A stretch of 64,000 nucleotides of DNA from UBA1672 sp051967755 (GTDB lineage Bacteria > Pseudomonadota > Alphaproteobacteria > Micavibrionales > Micavibrionaceae), in NCBI GenBank assembly GCA_051967755.1, contig JBQDYD010000001.1, positions 496,001-560,000 of the forward strand, read 5' to 3'. Every line of letters starts with the position of its first letter. Position 1 is the first letter of the stretch. This document shows, piece by piece, positions 27,685-36,330 of this stretch. Below the pieces are notes generated by a model. It worked only from the letters and a program-made list of their open reading frames with translations, was not told the DNA's origin and searched no databases. The translations under genes were made by a program, and so were the position numbers.

Positions 27685-28862
27685 CACAAATCGGCACACC
27701 ATTTTCAGCAACAGCAAAAAAAGTTCTTTTATGTGGCTCGGGTGAGCTGGGTAAGGAAGTTGTCATTGAATTACAACGGTTGGGCGTTGAAGTGATTGCC
27801 TGTGATGCCTATGAGAATGCCCCCGCAATGCAGGTTGCGGATCGTGCGCATGTGTTTTCCATGCTTGATGGCGATAAATTACGCGCGGTTATAGAGCAAG
27901 AAAAGCCTGATTTTATTGTCCCCGAGGTCGAAGCCATCGCCACAGAGACTTTGGTCGCACTGGAGGAGGAAGGCTTTACGGTTGTGCCAACCGCGAAGGC
28001 CGCACAATTAACCATGAACCGCGAAGGTATCCGCAGATTGGCGGCGGAAGAGCTTGGCCTGCTTACCTCGCCTTATCGTTTTGCAGAAACCTATGAAGAT
28101 TATAAAGATGCGGTTGATGCAGTGGGCGTGCCCTGTGTTGTGAAGCCGATTATGAGCTCATCCGGTAAAGGGCAAAGCACGATCAAATCAATTGAGGATA
28201 TTGATAACGCTTGGAATTACGCGCAAGAAGGCGGCCGCGCGGGTGCAGGTAAGGTTATTATCGAAGGCTTTGTTGATTTTGATTACGAGATCACATTGCT
28301 GACGCTGCGCCATAAAGATGGCACAAGTTTCTGTGAGCCGATCGGTCACAGGCAAGAAGGCGGCGATTATCAAGAGTCATGGCAGCCGCAGCAAATGAGT
28401 GATGCTGCGCTTAAATCTGCACAAGAAATGGCAGCGAAGGTAACGGACGCTCTTGGTGGGCGTGGTATTTTCGGCGTTGAGCTATTTATAAAAGGCGATA
28501 CGGTTTATTTCAGCGAAGTGTCCCCCCGTCCGCATGATACGGGTATGGTGACGATGATCTCTCAGGATTTATCTGAATTTGCGTTGCATGCACGCGCGTT
28601 TCTTGGGCTATCTGTTCCTGATATTCATTTCCATGGCCCCTCAGCGTCGGCGGTGATTTTGGTTGAAGGCACATCGCAGCAAGTCAGTTTTGAAAATCTG
28701 GGGGAAGCATTGTCTGCACCAAACACAGATTTGCGCCTGTTCGGTAAGCCTGAGGTCGCGGGAAAGCGCCGTATGGGCGTTGGGTTGGCGCGCGGCAGTG
28801 ATGTAGAGGATGCCAAGGAAAAGGCATTGAAGGTGGCATTGTCTGTGACGGTGAAACTCTAG
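27681..28862 (+). CDS. purT: Formate-dependent GAR transformylase
   Basis: 393 aa ATP-grasp enzyme of purine synthesis that formylates GAR using formate and ATP instead of formyl-THF. Motifs: LLCGSGELGKEVVIELQRLG, the ATP loop VVKPIMSSSGKGQS, VIIEGFVDFDYEITLLT, and the metal-binding YFSEVSPRPHDTGMVT. The C-terminus RRMGVGLARGSDVEDAKEKA is typical. Its ATG overlaps the preceding stop (ATGA). Confidence 0.97.
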   Translation: MTQIGTPFSATAKKVLLCGSGELGKEVVIELQRLGVEVIACDAYENAPAMQVADRAHVFSMLDGDKLRAVIEQEKPDFIVPEVEAIATETLVALEEEGFTVVPTAKAAQLTMNREGIRRLAAEELGLLTSPYRFAETYEDYKDAVDAVGVPCVVKPIMSSSGKGQSTIKSIEDIDNAWNYAQEGGRAGAGKVIIEGFVDFDYEITLLTLRHKDGTSFCEPIGHRQEGGDYQESWQPQQMSDAALKSAQEMAAKVTDALGGRGIFGVELFIKGDTVYFSEVSPRPHDTGMVTMISQDLSEFALHARAFLGLSVPDIHFHGPSASAVILVEGTSQQVSFENLGEALSAPNTDLRLFGKPEVAGKRRMGVGLARGSDVEDAKEKALKVALSVTVKL

Positions 28863-28939
28863 GCGTTATTTTATGTGCGTTGTGTGATATAAAGCCAGTA
28901 TTCTGCGTATCTTGTTTTACATCATAACAGGCGGGCACT

Positions 28940-30004
28940 GTGGCAAAGAACAAATCCTCCAAAGATCAGAAAACTGTAAACCTCGCTTTGCAAGGGGGCG
29001 GCGCGCATGGGGCCTATGCGTGGGGCGTTTTGGATAAGTTACTTGAAGACGGGCGCATTGATATTGAGGGTATTACTGCGACCAGCGCGGGCACGATGAA
29101 TGCTTGTGCAATGGTGAGTGGCTTGCAAGAGGGCGGCAGAGAAAAGGCGCGGCAAAATCTCGAAGCATTCTGGTGGAATATCCATCTGAGCGGGCAGCGT
29201 TTTAACCCGCTCAAAAGAATGCCGTGGCCTAATATGTTTTCGATGGGGCAGGATGCTTATCCTGCGCATTTCTTTTTTGAATCCATGACGCGTTTATTCT
29301 CCCCGTATCAATATAACCCGTTTGATATAAACCCCTTGCGCGATGTGTTGTCTGATACGGTTGATTTCGAAAAAATCAGAACATGTCAGAGTGTTAAATT
29401 ATTTATCAGTGCCACGCATGTGCATAGCGGAAAAGTACGTGTTTTTGATACACCCCAAATCAGTATTGATGTTGCGATGGCATCGGCATGTTTACCGTTT
29501 TTATTTAAGGCCGTGACGATAGAAGGCGAAGATTACTGGGATGGTGGGTATATGGGTAATCCCGCGCTATATCCGTTATTTTACAAAACCAAAAGCCGTG
29601 ATGTGATTATTGTGCATCTTAATCCGATCGAGCGGGAAGAAACCCCAACGACGGCTGATGGTATCATGAACCGCATTAATGAGATTAGTTTTAATTCGTC
29701 TTTGATTAATGAAATGCGTGCGATTTCGTTTGTGAAAAAATTAATTGAGCAAGATATGCTGAAGGACGAATATAAAGACAACTTCAAAGATGTGCTTGTA
29801 CATTCTGTGCGCGCGGACAAGGCCTTAAAAGATTTGTCAGTCGCTAGTAAGTTTTATTCTGATTGGACTTTTTTGACGGACCTTCGTGATAAGGGGCGAA
29901 ATGCCATGGATAGATGGCTGAAAAAGAATTTTGATAAACTTGGTGTTGAAGATACTGTGGTTCTAAATAAAGAATTTTTAAAATCGGGGTCGCGTGGATC
30001 ATGA
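28940..30004 (+). CDS. Patatin-like phospholipase
   Basis: 354 aa. Oxyanion motif LALQGGGAHGAYAWG, nucleophile elbow ITATSAGTMNA (Ser in A-T-S-A-G, with Ala instead of the usual first Gly), and catalytic Asp in YWDGGYMGNPALYP. Such proteins are Ser-Asp acyl hydrolases; in several alphaproteobacteria relatives lie near polyhydroxyalkanoate genes, though none is present here. The GTG start has GGCGGG upstream. It overlaps the next gene by four bases. Confidence 0.88.
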   Translation: MAKNKSSKDQKTVNLALQGGGAHGAYAWGVLDKLLEDGRIDIEGITATSAGTMNACAMVSGLQEGGREKARQNLEAFWWNIHLSGQRFNPLKRMPWPNMFSMGQDAYPAHFFFESMTRLFSPYQYNPFDINPLRDVLSDTVDFEKIRTCQSVKLFISATHVHSGKVRVFDTPQISIDVAMASACLPFLFKAVTIEGEDYWDGGYMGNPALYPLFYKTKSRDVIIVHLNPIEREETPTTADGIMNRINEISFNSSLINEMRAISFVKKLIEQDMLKDEYKDNFKDVLVHSVRADKALKDLSVASKFYSDWTFLTDLRDKGRNAMDRWLKKNFDKLGVEDTVVLNKEFLKSGSRGS

Positions 30005-30753
30005 AGGATAAAGTTATATGGGTTATCGGGGCGAGTAGCGGCATTGGCTATGCGCTGGCGAAGGAATTACATGATCAGGGCGCACGGCTTATTCTCTCGG
30101 CGCGTAGGGAAGAGCAGCTTGAATCCCTCAATCAAGAGCTGGGTGGGCAGCATTTGGTTTGCCCCCTTGATGTGGGGGAGCATGAAACCCTGGTGGAAGC
30201 AGTTGCGAGCATTAAAGCGCGTTATGACAGGCTCGATAGTGTTTTATTTTTGCCTGCCATCTACACGCCGCATGACGGCCAAAAGAAGTACATAGAAACC
30301 ATTCATAAAATGTTGCATGTGAATTTAGGCGGAGCCTTTAATGTAGTTGATGTTGTGCAAGAATTGTTTGAAGCGCAAAGAAGCGGGCAGATTATTTTGT
30401 GCGGATCTGTTGCAGGGTATAGGGGGTTGCCATCAGGGCAGCCATATTGCGCAGCAAAAGCAGCAATTATAAGCTACGCTGAGAGCCTGAAACTTGATTT
30501 GGAAGGTAAGGGTGTGGATGTGAAAGTCATTAATCCGGGCTTTGTGCGTACGCCTTTAACGGATAAAAATGAATTTGAAATGCCGATGATTATTGAGCCT
30601 GAGCAAGCGGCGAGAGTGATTGCGAAAGAGATGCAAAGCCGTAAGTTTGAAATTCATTTCCCTAAGAAATTCACCTTTATCATGAAAATGATTCACCTGC
30701 TTCCTGCGCCACTTTATTTTGCATTAATGCGGCGGGTTAATCCGAATAAGTGA
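30001..30753 (+). CDS. Short-chain dehydrogenase/reductase
   Basis: 250 aa classical SDR. Cofactor motif VIGASSGIGYALAKEL, an Asn in MLHVNLGGAFNVVD, catalytic Ser in CGSVAGYRGLPSG, and YxxxK in PYCAAKAAI, followed by NPGFVRTPLTDKN. A C-terminal hydrophobic helix (MKMIHLLPAPLYFALMRRV) suggests membrane association. The ATGA overlap with the patatin gene indicates one operon and possibly linked lipid substrates. Substrate unknown. Confidence 0.88.
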   Translation: MKDKVIWVIGASSGIGYALAKELHDQGARLILSARREEQLESLNQELGGQHLVCPLDVGEHETLVEAVASIKARYDRLDSVLFLPAIYTPHDGQKKYIETIHKMLHVNLGGAFNVVDVVQELFEAQRSGQIILCGSVAGYRGLPSGQPYCAAKAAIISYAESLKLDLEGKGVDVKVINPGFVRTPLTDKNEFEMPMIIEPEQAARVIAKEMQSRKFEIHFPKKFTFIMKMIHLLPAPLYFALMRRVNPNK

Positions 30754-30754
30754 T

Positions 30755-31591
30755 TTATTGTGCGCTGGCGATCAAGATGTCGCACGGCGGATCACTCATG
30801 AGGCTGTCCGTAACTGCGCCAACTTTTTCTGAGGGCTCCCCGTATGTTCCTATGCATAACAGATCGTATTTATTCTTATCCGTTTCTTTGATTAGGGCAT
30901 AATATGGGTCGGCTTTTTCAAGGCTACTGCGTATGGTAAGCGCATGCCCCTCATATTGCGCCTCATAGTTCTTTTGTAAAGATTTGATGAGAGTATTCAT
31001 GTGCTTTTCACGATCCTCTTCGCTTATGCTTGTTATGCCCATCACACTAAGCATTTGCGGGCTTGGGTATACCGGGGCATCCTCAGCGGCATTGAGTAAA
31101 TGAAATGCTGCGGTGGGTGCGATTGATATTGCGCATTCAATTGCGCGCTGTGATGCGGGCGCATAATCAACGCCACTAAGAACCGTTTGATACGGGCCTA
31201 TTGGTTTGTTTTTCACCATTAAAATGGGGGCAGGGCTATGAATAAGGACTTTTTCAATCGTTGTGCCAAAGAATAAGTCACTGAGCTTTGGCTCCGCGTG
31301 TGTGCCCATAATGATCAGGCCGGTCTTGATGTCTGCTGCATAAGCAGAAATCTCGTCATAAGGCTTCTGATTTGTTAAGACAGAGATCTCGATATTCGCC
31401 TTATCTGCGTCTTTATTATTTTTCATGTAGGCTTTGATCGTTTCTTCAATTTCAGACGTCTCACGATCTGCGGTATTGGTGACATGTAAGATATGAAGTG
31501 TGGTTTCACTCTCGGCGGCTAATTTAAGGGCTCGTTCCATAGCGCGGTCTGAATTCGGGCCCAAATCTGTCGCTAATAATATGTTATCCAT
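30755..31591 (-). CDS. Tandem universal stress protein
   Basis: 278 aa with two USP domains. The first begins ILLATDLGPNSDRAMERAL and ends IMGTHAEPKLSDLFFGTTIEKVLIHSPAPILMV (a G-2x-G-9x-G-like ATP loop, partly degenerate); the second begins VLSGVDYAPASQRAIECA and ends CIGTYGEPSEKVGAVTDSLM. Role in stress survival is inferred from the family. It converges on the SDR gene with a one-base gap. A 254-bp AT-rich interval up to the tRNA holds a TTGACA at 31777 but no clear -10. Confidence 0.88.
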   Translation of the reverse strand: MDNILLATDLGPNSDRAMERALKLAAESETTLHILHVTNTADRETSEIEETIKAYMKNNKDADKANIEISVLTNQKPYDEISAYAADIKTGLIIMGTHAEPKLSDLFFGTTIEKVLIHSPAPILMVKNKPIGPYQTVLSGVDYAPASQRAIECAISIAPTAAFHLLNAAEDAPVYPSPQMLSVMGITSISEEDREKHMNTLIKSLQKNYEAQYEGHALTIRSSLEKADPYYALIKETDKNKYDLLCIGTYGEPSEKVGAVTDSLMSDPPCDILIASAQ

Positions 31592-31845
31592 TTATGCCTC
31601 CCTTTGGCGTTTCATAGATAGTATCGCAAGATGTGGCCGATTGTGAATTGATAAGAATCAAATCTTATGCCTCTTGCATTTGCGGTAAAATAATACGCAT
31701 CAGCCATTTTAAGGTGTGTGATAATTACATTATGTTTATAAAAGTACATTATTTTGCGTGAATATCCATTTCCTGCTTGACAGAACGGGTAAAAATCTCT
31801 TTCTTTCATTATCTGTCTTTAAAGGCTAACCCAGTAATTTTTTGT

Positions 31846-31931
31846 GGAGGGGTGGTCGAGTGGTTAAAGGCAGCGGATTGTAACTCCGCCCGCGTAAGCG
31901 TACGCAGGTTCGAATCCTGCCCCCTCCACCA
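31846..31931 (+). tRNA. tRNA-Tyr (anticodon GUA)
   Basis: The 7-bp acceptor stem GGAGGGG (31846-31852) / CCCCTCC (31921-31927), discriminator A and encoded CCA are visible. The anticodon arm is GCGGA-TTGTAAC-TCCGC with GUA at positions 34-36, the T arm GCAGG-TTCGAAT-CCTGC, and the long variable arm makes it class II, as expected for bacterial tRNA-Tyr. Its 3' end is the attachment site of the element that follows. Confidence 0.97.
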
Positions 31932-31934
31932 TTT
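31910..31934 (+). repeat. attL core (25-bp direct repeat)
   Basis: It contains GAATCCTGCCCCCTCC and covers the tRNA-Tyr T-arm 3' half through the CCA end plus TTT; identical to 61209-61233. Confidence 0.95.
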
Positions 31935-32031
31935 TCATTTACATAATCTTAACTACTTTCCCGCTAACATGTTGTATTGATTGAAATTTGTTTTTCAATT
32001 GACCAAGGCACATTTTTGCTTTACCTAAAAA

Positions 32032-32064
32032 TGGTACACAAAGTGGGCTACAAATTGGGACACA
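32032..32064 (+). promoter_or_regulatory. Left integrase arm-type sites (three, 12-bp period)
   Basis: TGGTACACA (32032), TGGGCTACA (32044) and TGGGACACA (32056) are direct repeats spaced exactly 12 bp. They end four bases before the integrase ATG, so binding could also repress int. The same sequences at the same spacing recur at 61099-61131. Confidence 0.7.
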
Positions 32065-32067
32065 TGG

Positions 32068-33351
32068 ATGGCGAACTACGTATTTTGTAGAGGGAAGAAT
32101 TTTTATTATCGCAGGCGCGTTCCTGAATACGTCTCCGACTACGATAAGCGCGCCATCATCAAAATATCTTTGGGCACCAAAGATGAAAAAGAAGCCATCC
32201 GAAAAGCTGCCATCTATAACGACTATATCGAAGATTATTGGCGCAGCCTGATTAAAGGCAATGGCAAAGCTGATCCTGAAGCTGAATATCGCACCGCTAT
32301 CAAGCTCGCAAAAGCCCATGGCTTTGCCTATAAGAATGCCGTTGAAATTGCCAAAGAGCCGTTAGAAGAAATTGTTGAGCGTCTGAAGACGGCAAACAAG
32401 GCCATAGAACAACCTGAAACGGTCTCTTCTGTGCTTGGCGGCACAGAAGTGCCAGAGTTACCGTTAAGCACATGTGCGGATAAATACTGGCCACTTTGCC
32501 GTGACAGGCTCACTAATAAGTCCGAGCATCAAATTCGCAAATGGAAAAACCCTCGCCTTGCTGCCATCAATTACTTTATCAGCGCTATCGGCGATAAGCC
32601 TCTTAAATCCATTGCCCGATCTGACATTTTGCAGTTCCGACAATGGTGGATGGATCGCATTGAAAAAGGTGAAGTCGTCGCCGCGACTGCTAATAAGAAC
32701 ATGATGTATGTGAAAGACATGCTTCAGGTGGTCGGGCTTCAATATGAAGTCGCTACCGACTTTGATGTGCTGTTTTCAAAAATACGCCTTAAAGAGCTGG
32801 AGCAATCAAGGCCACCTTTTGAAGCCAGCTATGTTCAAGATGTCTTACTTTCCAAGAACGGCCTGAATGGATTGAATGATGAGGCGAGGCTTTTGGTATT
32901 CGCCATGGCCGATACTGGCGCACGGGAATCTGAGCTGATCGGCCTTACTGAAGAAGATATCGTTTTGGATGAGCCTATTCCCTATATCTGGATTCGCGCG
33001 CGCGAGAACAAAGCGCTTAAAACGCTCACCTCAGAGCGCAAAATCCCGCTCGTAGGTGCGGCGCTTCATGCCTTCCAGCAACTACCGAGTGGATTTAACC
33101 ATTATCGCACTGCCGATACCGCCTCCACGACCATCAACAAATACTTACGCGAGAATGATCTGAAACCAACGCCAACTCATTCCCTCTATTCATTGCGCCA
33201 TACATTTAAAGACCGCCTCCGCGACGCAGGCGCGCCAGAGGAAGTCATAGACGAACTTATGGGGCACAAGAAGTCGGGGCCGAAATATGGCCGTGGCCAT
33301 ATGCTTGAGAAAAAGCATGAATGGCTTAGGAAAATCGCTTTCAACGTCTAA
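32068..33351 (+). CDS. Tyrosine recombinase (element integrase)
   Basis: 427 aa. N-terminal arm-binding domain of the DUF6538-like type (NYVFCRGKNFYYRRRVPEYV), a SAM-like core-binding domain (about residues 125-235), and a C-terminal catalytic domain. The last holds Arg in TGARESELIGL, the box II segment SLYSLRHTFKDRL (Tyr replacing the first His of H-x-x-R, as in many members), LMGHKKSG and the probable nucleophile Tyr in GPKYGRGH. It catalyses integration into and excision from tRNA-Tyr. The gene adjoins attL, the usual arrangement. Confidence 0.93.
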   Translation: MANYVFCRGKNFYYRRRVPEYVSDYDKRAIIKISLGTKDEKEAIRKAAIYNDYIEDYWRSLIKGNGKADPEAEYRTAIKLAKAHGFAYKNAVEIAKEPLEEIVERLKTANKAIEQPETVSSVLGGTEVPELPLSTCADKYWPLCRDRLTNKSEHQIRKWKNPRLAAINYFISAIGDKPLKSIARSDILQFRQWWMDRIEKGEVVAATANKNMMYVKDMLQVVGLQYEVATDFDVLFSKIRLKELEQSRPPFEASYVQDVLLSKNGLNGLNDEARLLVFAMADTGARESELIGLTEEDIVLDEPIPYIWIRARENKALKTLTSERKIPLVGAALHAFQQLPSGFNHYRTADTASTTINKYLRENDLKPTPTHSLYSLRHTFKDRLRDAGAPEEVIDELMGHKKSGPKYGRGHMLEKKHEWLRKIAFNV

Positions 33352-33416
33352 TCACGATTTTTATTGAAAATTTTAAAGCTTTTCTGATATCCATAGTTTA
33401 GGAAGGCAGGCTATGG

Positions 33417-33677
33417 ATGACCGACAATAAAAACAATACCCCAGAAGTAGGCATGACATTTCAAAATGTTACTGCTGATGAATTAGAAGAGCAAATAAAC
33501 GCCTCTGATGATATAGCGCCCCCTCAGGAGCCTTTTGATAAGGCTTTAAAAGAACAACTCTCTCAAACAGACATACCAGAAAAAGACATTCGGAAAGCGT
33601 TGTTTGATAACGATACACCGACCAGTGATGACGTACCACCAAGCTGGTTTAATGACTTATCTGATCTTGATATATAA
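33417..33677 (+). CDS. Small acidic hypothetical protein
   Basis: 86 aa, strongly acidic (many Asp/Glu and Pro), with no fold recognised. GGAAGG lies 12 bases upstream of the ATG. It follows the integrase in the same direction and converges with the HTH gene (3-base gap). It could be a recombination directionality or regulatory protein, but it lacks the basic HTH typical of excisionases. Confidence 0.55.
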   Translation: MTDNKNNTPEVGMTFQNVTADELEEQINASDDIAPPQEPFDKALKEQLSQTDIPEKDIRKALFDNDTPTSDDVPPSWFNDLSDLDI

Positions 33678-33679
33678 TC

Positions 33680-34636
33680 TCAGGTAGTATTTTCTTTGTT
33701 TTGTAGATATTTGTGAATGCGCTCATTTACCTCTAGAAAATCAGCCTTGTTGGGCTTGAAAAAATCCCAATAGGTGTTTCTCTTTGAACTCTGCTTTCGC
33801 TCCACCACCCACTTTAAGTCCTGAAGCATAGTCGAAAACCAATATTGAGCATCCGTGTGATAATCATGCTGATATCTAATGGCTTTCCACACATCACTTG
33901 AAAATTGTGCTGCTTTATCTCCACCTCTTATCCAGTCTAACCATGCCGTCACGGTCAGCTTCATGATCGAGACGTCATTTTGCATTTGAATGGCGAGTTC
34001 AAAGTTCCAGTCTTCCTCAACCAAGCCGTGGTTCTCAGAATAGTGCTTGAGAAAGTACATTCTTAAACCTTGAAACCAAAAGTAATAGGTCTCTGCAATT
34101 GACCATTTTCGAAGCGAGTGGCAAACAAGCACATTACCAATCGCGTGATAAATTAGATTTTCTCTACCTTTGATGCTTGGGTTTGTATGCTTAAATCTTT
34201 TGGCTAGCTTGTCTACATCGGGAGGAGCACCCAAAGTTAAAAGCATTCCAGCCCCAAAGAACAATTGCGGATAATTCAGGGCTCCATCGATAAGATCAAG
34301 CCGTATTAAATCGTAGTACTTATAGGCGGAGGCTTCACTGATGGCTAATTTCTTAGCAATATCTTTTACAGGTATATCACACAAAAAAGCGGCGAAAAGT
34401 GTCTCGACTTGGGCATTTGATAGTTTGGAATGCTTGTAGTATTTATTTTTGGGCTTACGAGTTTTCCTTGCCCCACGCAGGTTGGGGAGTAGTTTGGCTT
34501 TCCATTTGGAGAAAGAAGATTCTGATAACTTGTTTTGTATACAGTATTCAGATTGAGTTAGCTTGCCACGCTTCCAAGCAAGAACATGAGCTTCCCAGAA
34601 CTCAGATTTTGCTGAACGCTTTTTGGTATTTGCCAT
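33680..34636 (-). CDS. Double-HTH DNA-binding protein, IS66 TnpA-like N-terminus
   Basis: 318 aa. Residues about 12-50 (FWEAHVLAWKRGKLTQSEYC, then LSESSFSKWKAKL) resemble the helix-turn-helix of IS66-type TnpA accessory proteins. A second HTH lies at about 73-115 (SNAQVETLFAAFLCDIPVKD, then ISEASAYKYYDLIR). The remaining 200 residues are aromatic-rich helical sequence with no catalytic DDE pattern that I can see. It could be a regulator derived from a transposon. It is alone on the minus strand between the integrase and transfer modules. Confidence 0.65.
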   Translation of the reverse strand: MANTKKRSAKSEFWEAHVLAWKRGKLTQSEYCIQNKLSESSFSKWKAKLLPNLRGARKTRKPKNKYYKHSKLSNAQVETLFAAFLCDIPVKDIAKKLAISEASAYKYYDLIRLDLIDGALNYPQLFFGAGMLLTLGAPPDVDKLAKRFKHTNPSIKGRENLIYHAIGNVLVCHSLRKWSIAETYYFWFQGLRMYFLKHYSENHGLVEEDWNFELAIQMQNDVSIMKLTVTAWLDWIRGGDKAAQFSSDVWKAIRYQHDYHTDAQYWFSTMLQDLKWVVERKQSSKRNTYWDFFKPNKADFLEVNERIHKYLQNKENTT

Positions 34637-34851
34637 TTATACGCCCCGAACTCCCAGCTTTTGAATTTCCATTATACGGATAATAATTCCATGTTATTCA
34701 ACAGGTTACGGACTTAACCGTAGTTATTATTCTTTCGTCCTCCTTTTGCTCAAATTAACTGGATCACTTAAGGTTTTCACAAGCTTTGCGCAAAGCCTCT
34801 TAGAACCCATGTTCATTGATTACCCCTTTTTAAAGGGGCTGGAGGCTTTAC

Positions 34852-35043
34852 ATGTCTGATGATATCCAAATATTCATTGAGATCACAATTGAGGCGGATC
34901 AACCCGTCCAATCCGATTTATCTGTACCCCCGAGCCAAGACGATCTGCTGCGCTGTGAGATGTGGGCGAGGTGTGAGTGCGTCTATTGCCACTCTTTTGG
35001 CTGTGTGAATGCGCTTAGCCGTAAAAATTCGGAGGTGCACTAA
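34852..35043 (+). CDS. Small Cys-rich hypothetical protein at the head of the transfer operon
   Basis: 63 aa with a C-terminal cluster CEMWARCECVYCHSFGC that could bind a metal. GGAGG at 34841 precedes it, and directly upstream is a perfect hairpin CCCCTTT/AAAGGGG (34823-34838) that could act as an operator or attenuator. The stop overlaps the next ATG (TAATG). Confidence 0.6.
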   Translation: MSDDIQIFIEITIEADQPVQSDLSVPPSQDDLLRCEMWARCECVYCHSFGCVNALSRKNSEVH

Positions 35044-35633
35044 TGAACTTCGACAAACCATCCCCGTTTGACGGCGTGAAAGCCGTCAGCCCTTCAGAAG
35101 TGATCAAAGTCCTCTTTGCTGTCTCACTTGAAGCTGCCATGTTCATTATGTTCTACGCGGTCTACACCGAAACGATAGGCTTGATGAACGAAACTTACCT
35201 TTCAGAGCTTCCTGTACTCGGAGGGATGTTTGGCATGCTCGATCCCGATGCCAATGCCTCTCACATCATCTCGATACTGCTGGCCACGTTTTCGGTGGCA
35301 ACGCCGCTCTTCATCTGGGCGGAGGTGCATCGTCAAAATATCTTGGATGATCCTCAAGAATGGTTTTCTCACCCTCAAAACCAGATTTTAGCGAGTATCG
35401 CTGGCTTGGTCTTAATTATGGTGATTGGCCTTGAGGTCGTGAATTTATACACCCTCGTGGCACGAGGTGCGGAGGGTGGATTTGTGGTACAGCAAGAAAG
35501 CGGTGTGATGGCATTCCTTGCGCAAAACAAGGGACTTGCAATTGGCGTGAGCGCAGTGATTGCTGTCATCAACATCATCCTCGCGCTGTTCACTACACGC
35601 GCCTTCCAAAGCCTTAAGTCAGAGGAGAAATAG
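35043..35633 (+). CDS. Integral membrane protein of the transfer module
   Basis: 196 aa with four predicted transmembrane helices (around residues 22-45, 73-95, 112-137 and 163-185; for example ILASIAGLVLIMVIGLEVVN). No family recognised. It is in the run 34852-39404 with the VWA and VirD4-like genes, each preceded by a good ribosome-binding site, so it is likely part of a membrane complex at the cell surface. Confidence 0.7.
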   Translation: MNFDKPSPFDGVKAVSPSEVIKVLFAVSLEAAMFIMFYAVYTETIGLMNETYLSELPVLGGMFGMLDPDANASHIISILLATFSVATPLFIWAEVHRQNILDDPQEWFSHPQNQILASIAGLVLIMVIGLEVVNLYTLVARGAEGGFVVQQESGVMAFLAQNKGLAIGVSAVIAVINIILALFTTRAFQSLKSEEK

Positions 35634-35635
35634 TC

Positions 35636-36316
35636 ATGAAATATTTAACCGCTCTTATCCTTACTCTTTGCATTACCGCTTGCGGTGAACAAGCGCAGGT
35701 TCCCAAAGCTAAAACTCATGAAGATATTTTTGTGCTCATCGAGAATGCTGGAACGATTGCCAGTGAAGATCAGGATGAAGCACGCAATACCGCGCTTCAC
35801 TTACTTCAGCAATTAACCTCACTTTCCCGAAGGAAAGCCACGAGTGATGTTCAGATTCACATTATTCTGAGCGCACTGCCTAACCGTATTGCGTGGTCGG
35901 GAACGGCGGGGCAACTTCTCTCACAAGCCGAGGATGTTACGAATCTGATTGTATTTAAACCGACCTTTTCGGATTTGGTTATGGCGTTTGATCAGATTGA
36001 AACAACCGTGAATCTAACGCAGCCCGACTCCATCCGCTTGTACTGGATTGGATCAACGGTTCATGTGCCGTTTCAGCACGGTAACGATCCGATTGACGTT
36101 GAGGTGCCTCAAGAGGTTCCAAGCGAGTTAGCGCTGGCGAATCTCGCCAGTAAGCTCACCACTCTCAAAATCATGCGCGTTCACCCCGATCAAGACAAGG
36201 TGCTGCAAGCCTATCTTGGCTCACTCGGAATTTTGAAACGTGCGCGCAGTGGCGATATTGATTTTGAGTTGCTTGGTGAGGCGCAAACGAAGTCCCGACT
36301 GAATACGTTGCTTTAG
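35636..36316 (+). CDS. Lipoprotein of the transfer module
   Basis: 226 aa. Signal peptide with lipobox LTLCITAC-GEQ, so it should be lipid-anchored. The following domain alternates strands and helices (EDIFVLIENAG, VQIHIILSALPNRIAW, SIRLYWIGSTVHVPF) in a way that recalls a degenerate von Willebrand A fold without a MIDAS motif; this is a guess. It lies two bases after the membrane protein gene and 14 before the VWA gene. Confidence 0.7.
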   Translation: MKYLTALILTLCITACGEQAQVPKAKTHEDIFVLIENAGTIASEDQDEARNTALHLLQQLTSLSRRKATSDVQIHIILSALPNRIAWSGTAGQLLSQAEDVTNLIVFKPTFSDLVMAFDQIETTVNLTQPDSIRLYWIGSTVHVPFQHGNDPIDVEVPQEVPSELALANLASKLTTLKIMRVHPDQDKVLQAYLGSLGILKRARSGDIDFELLGEAQTKSRLNTLL

Positions 36317-36330
36317 GTGGAGGGATATCG

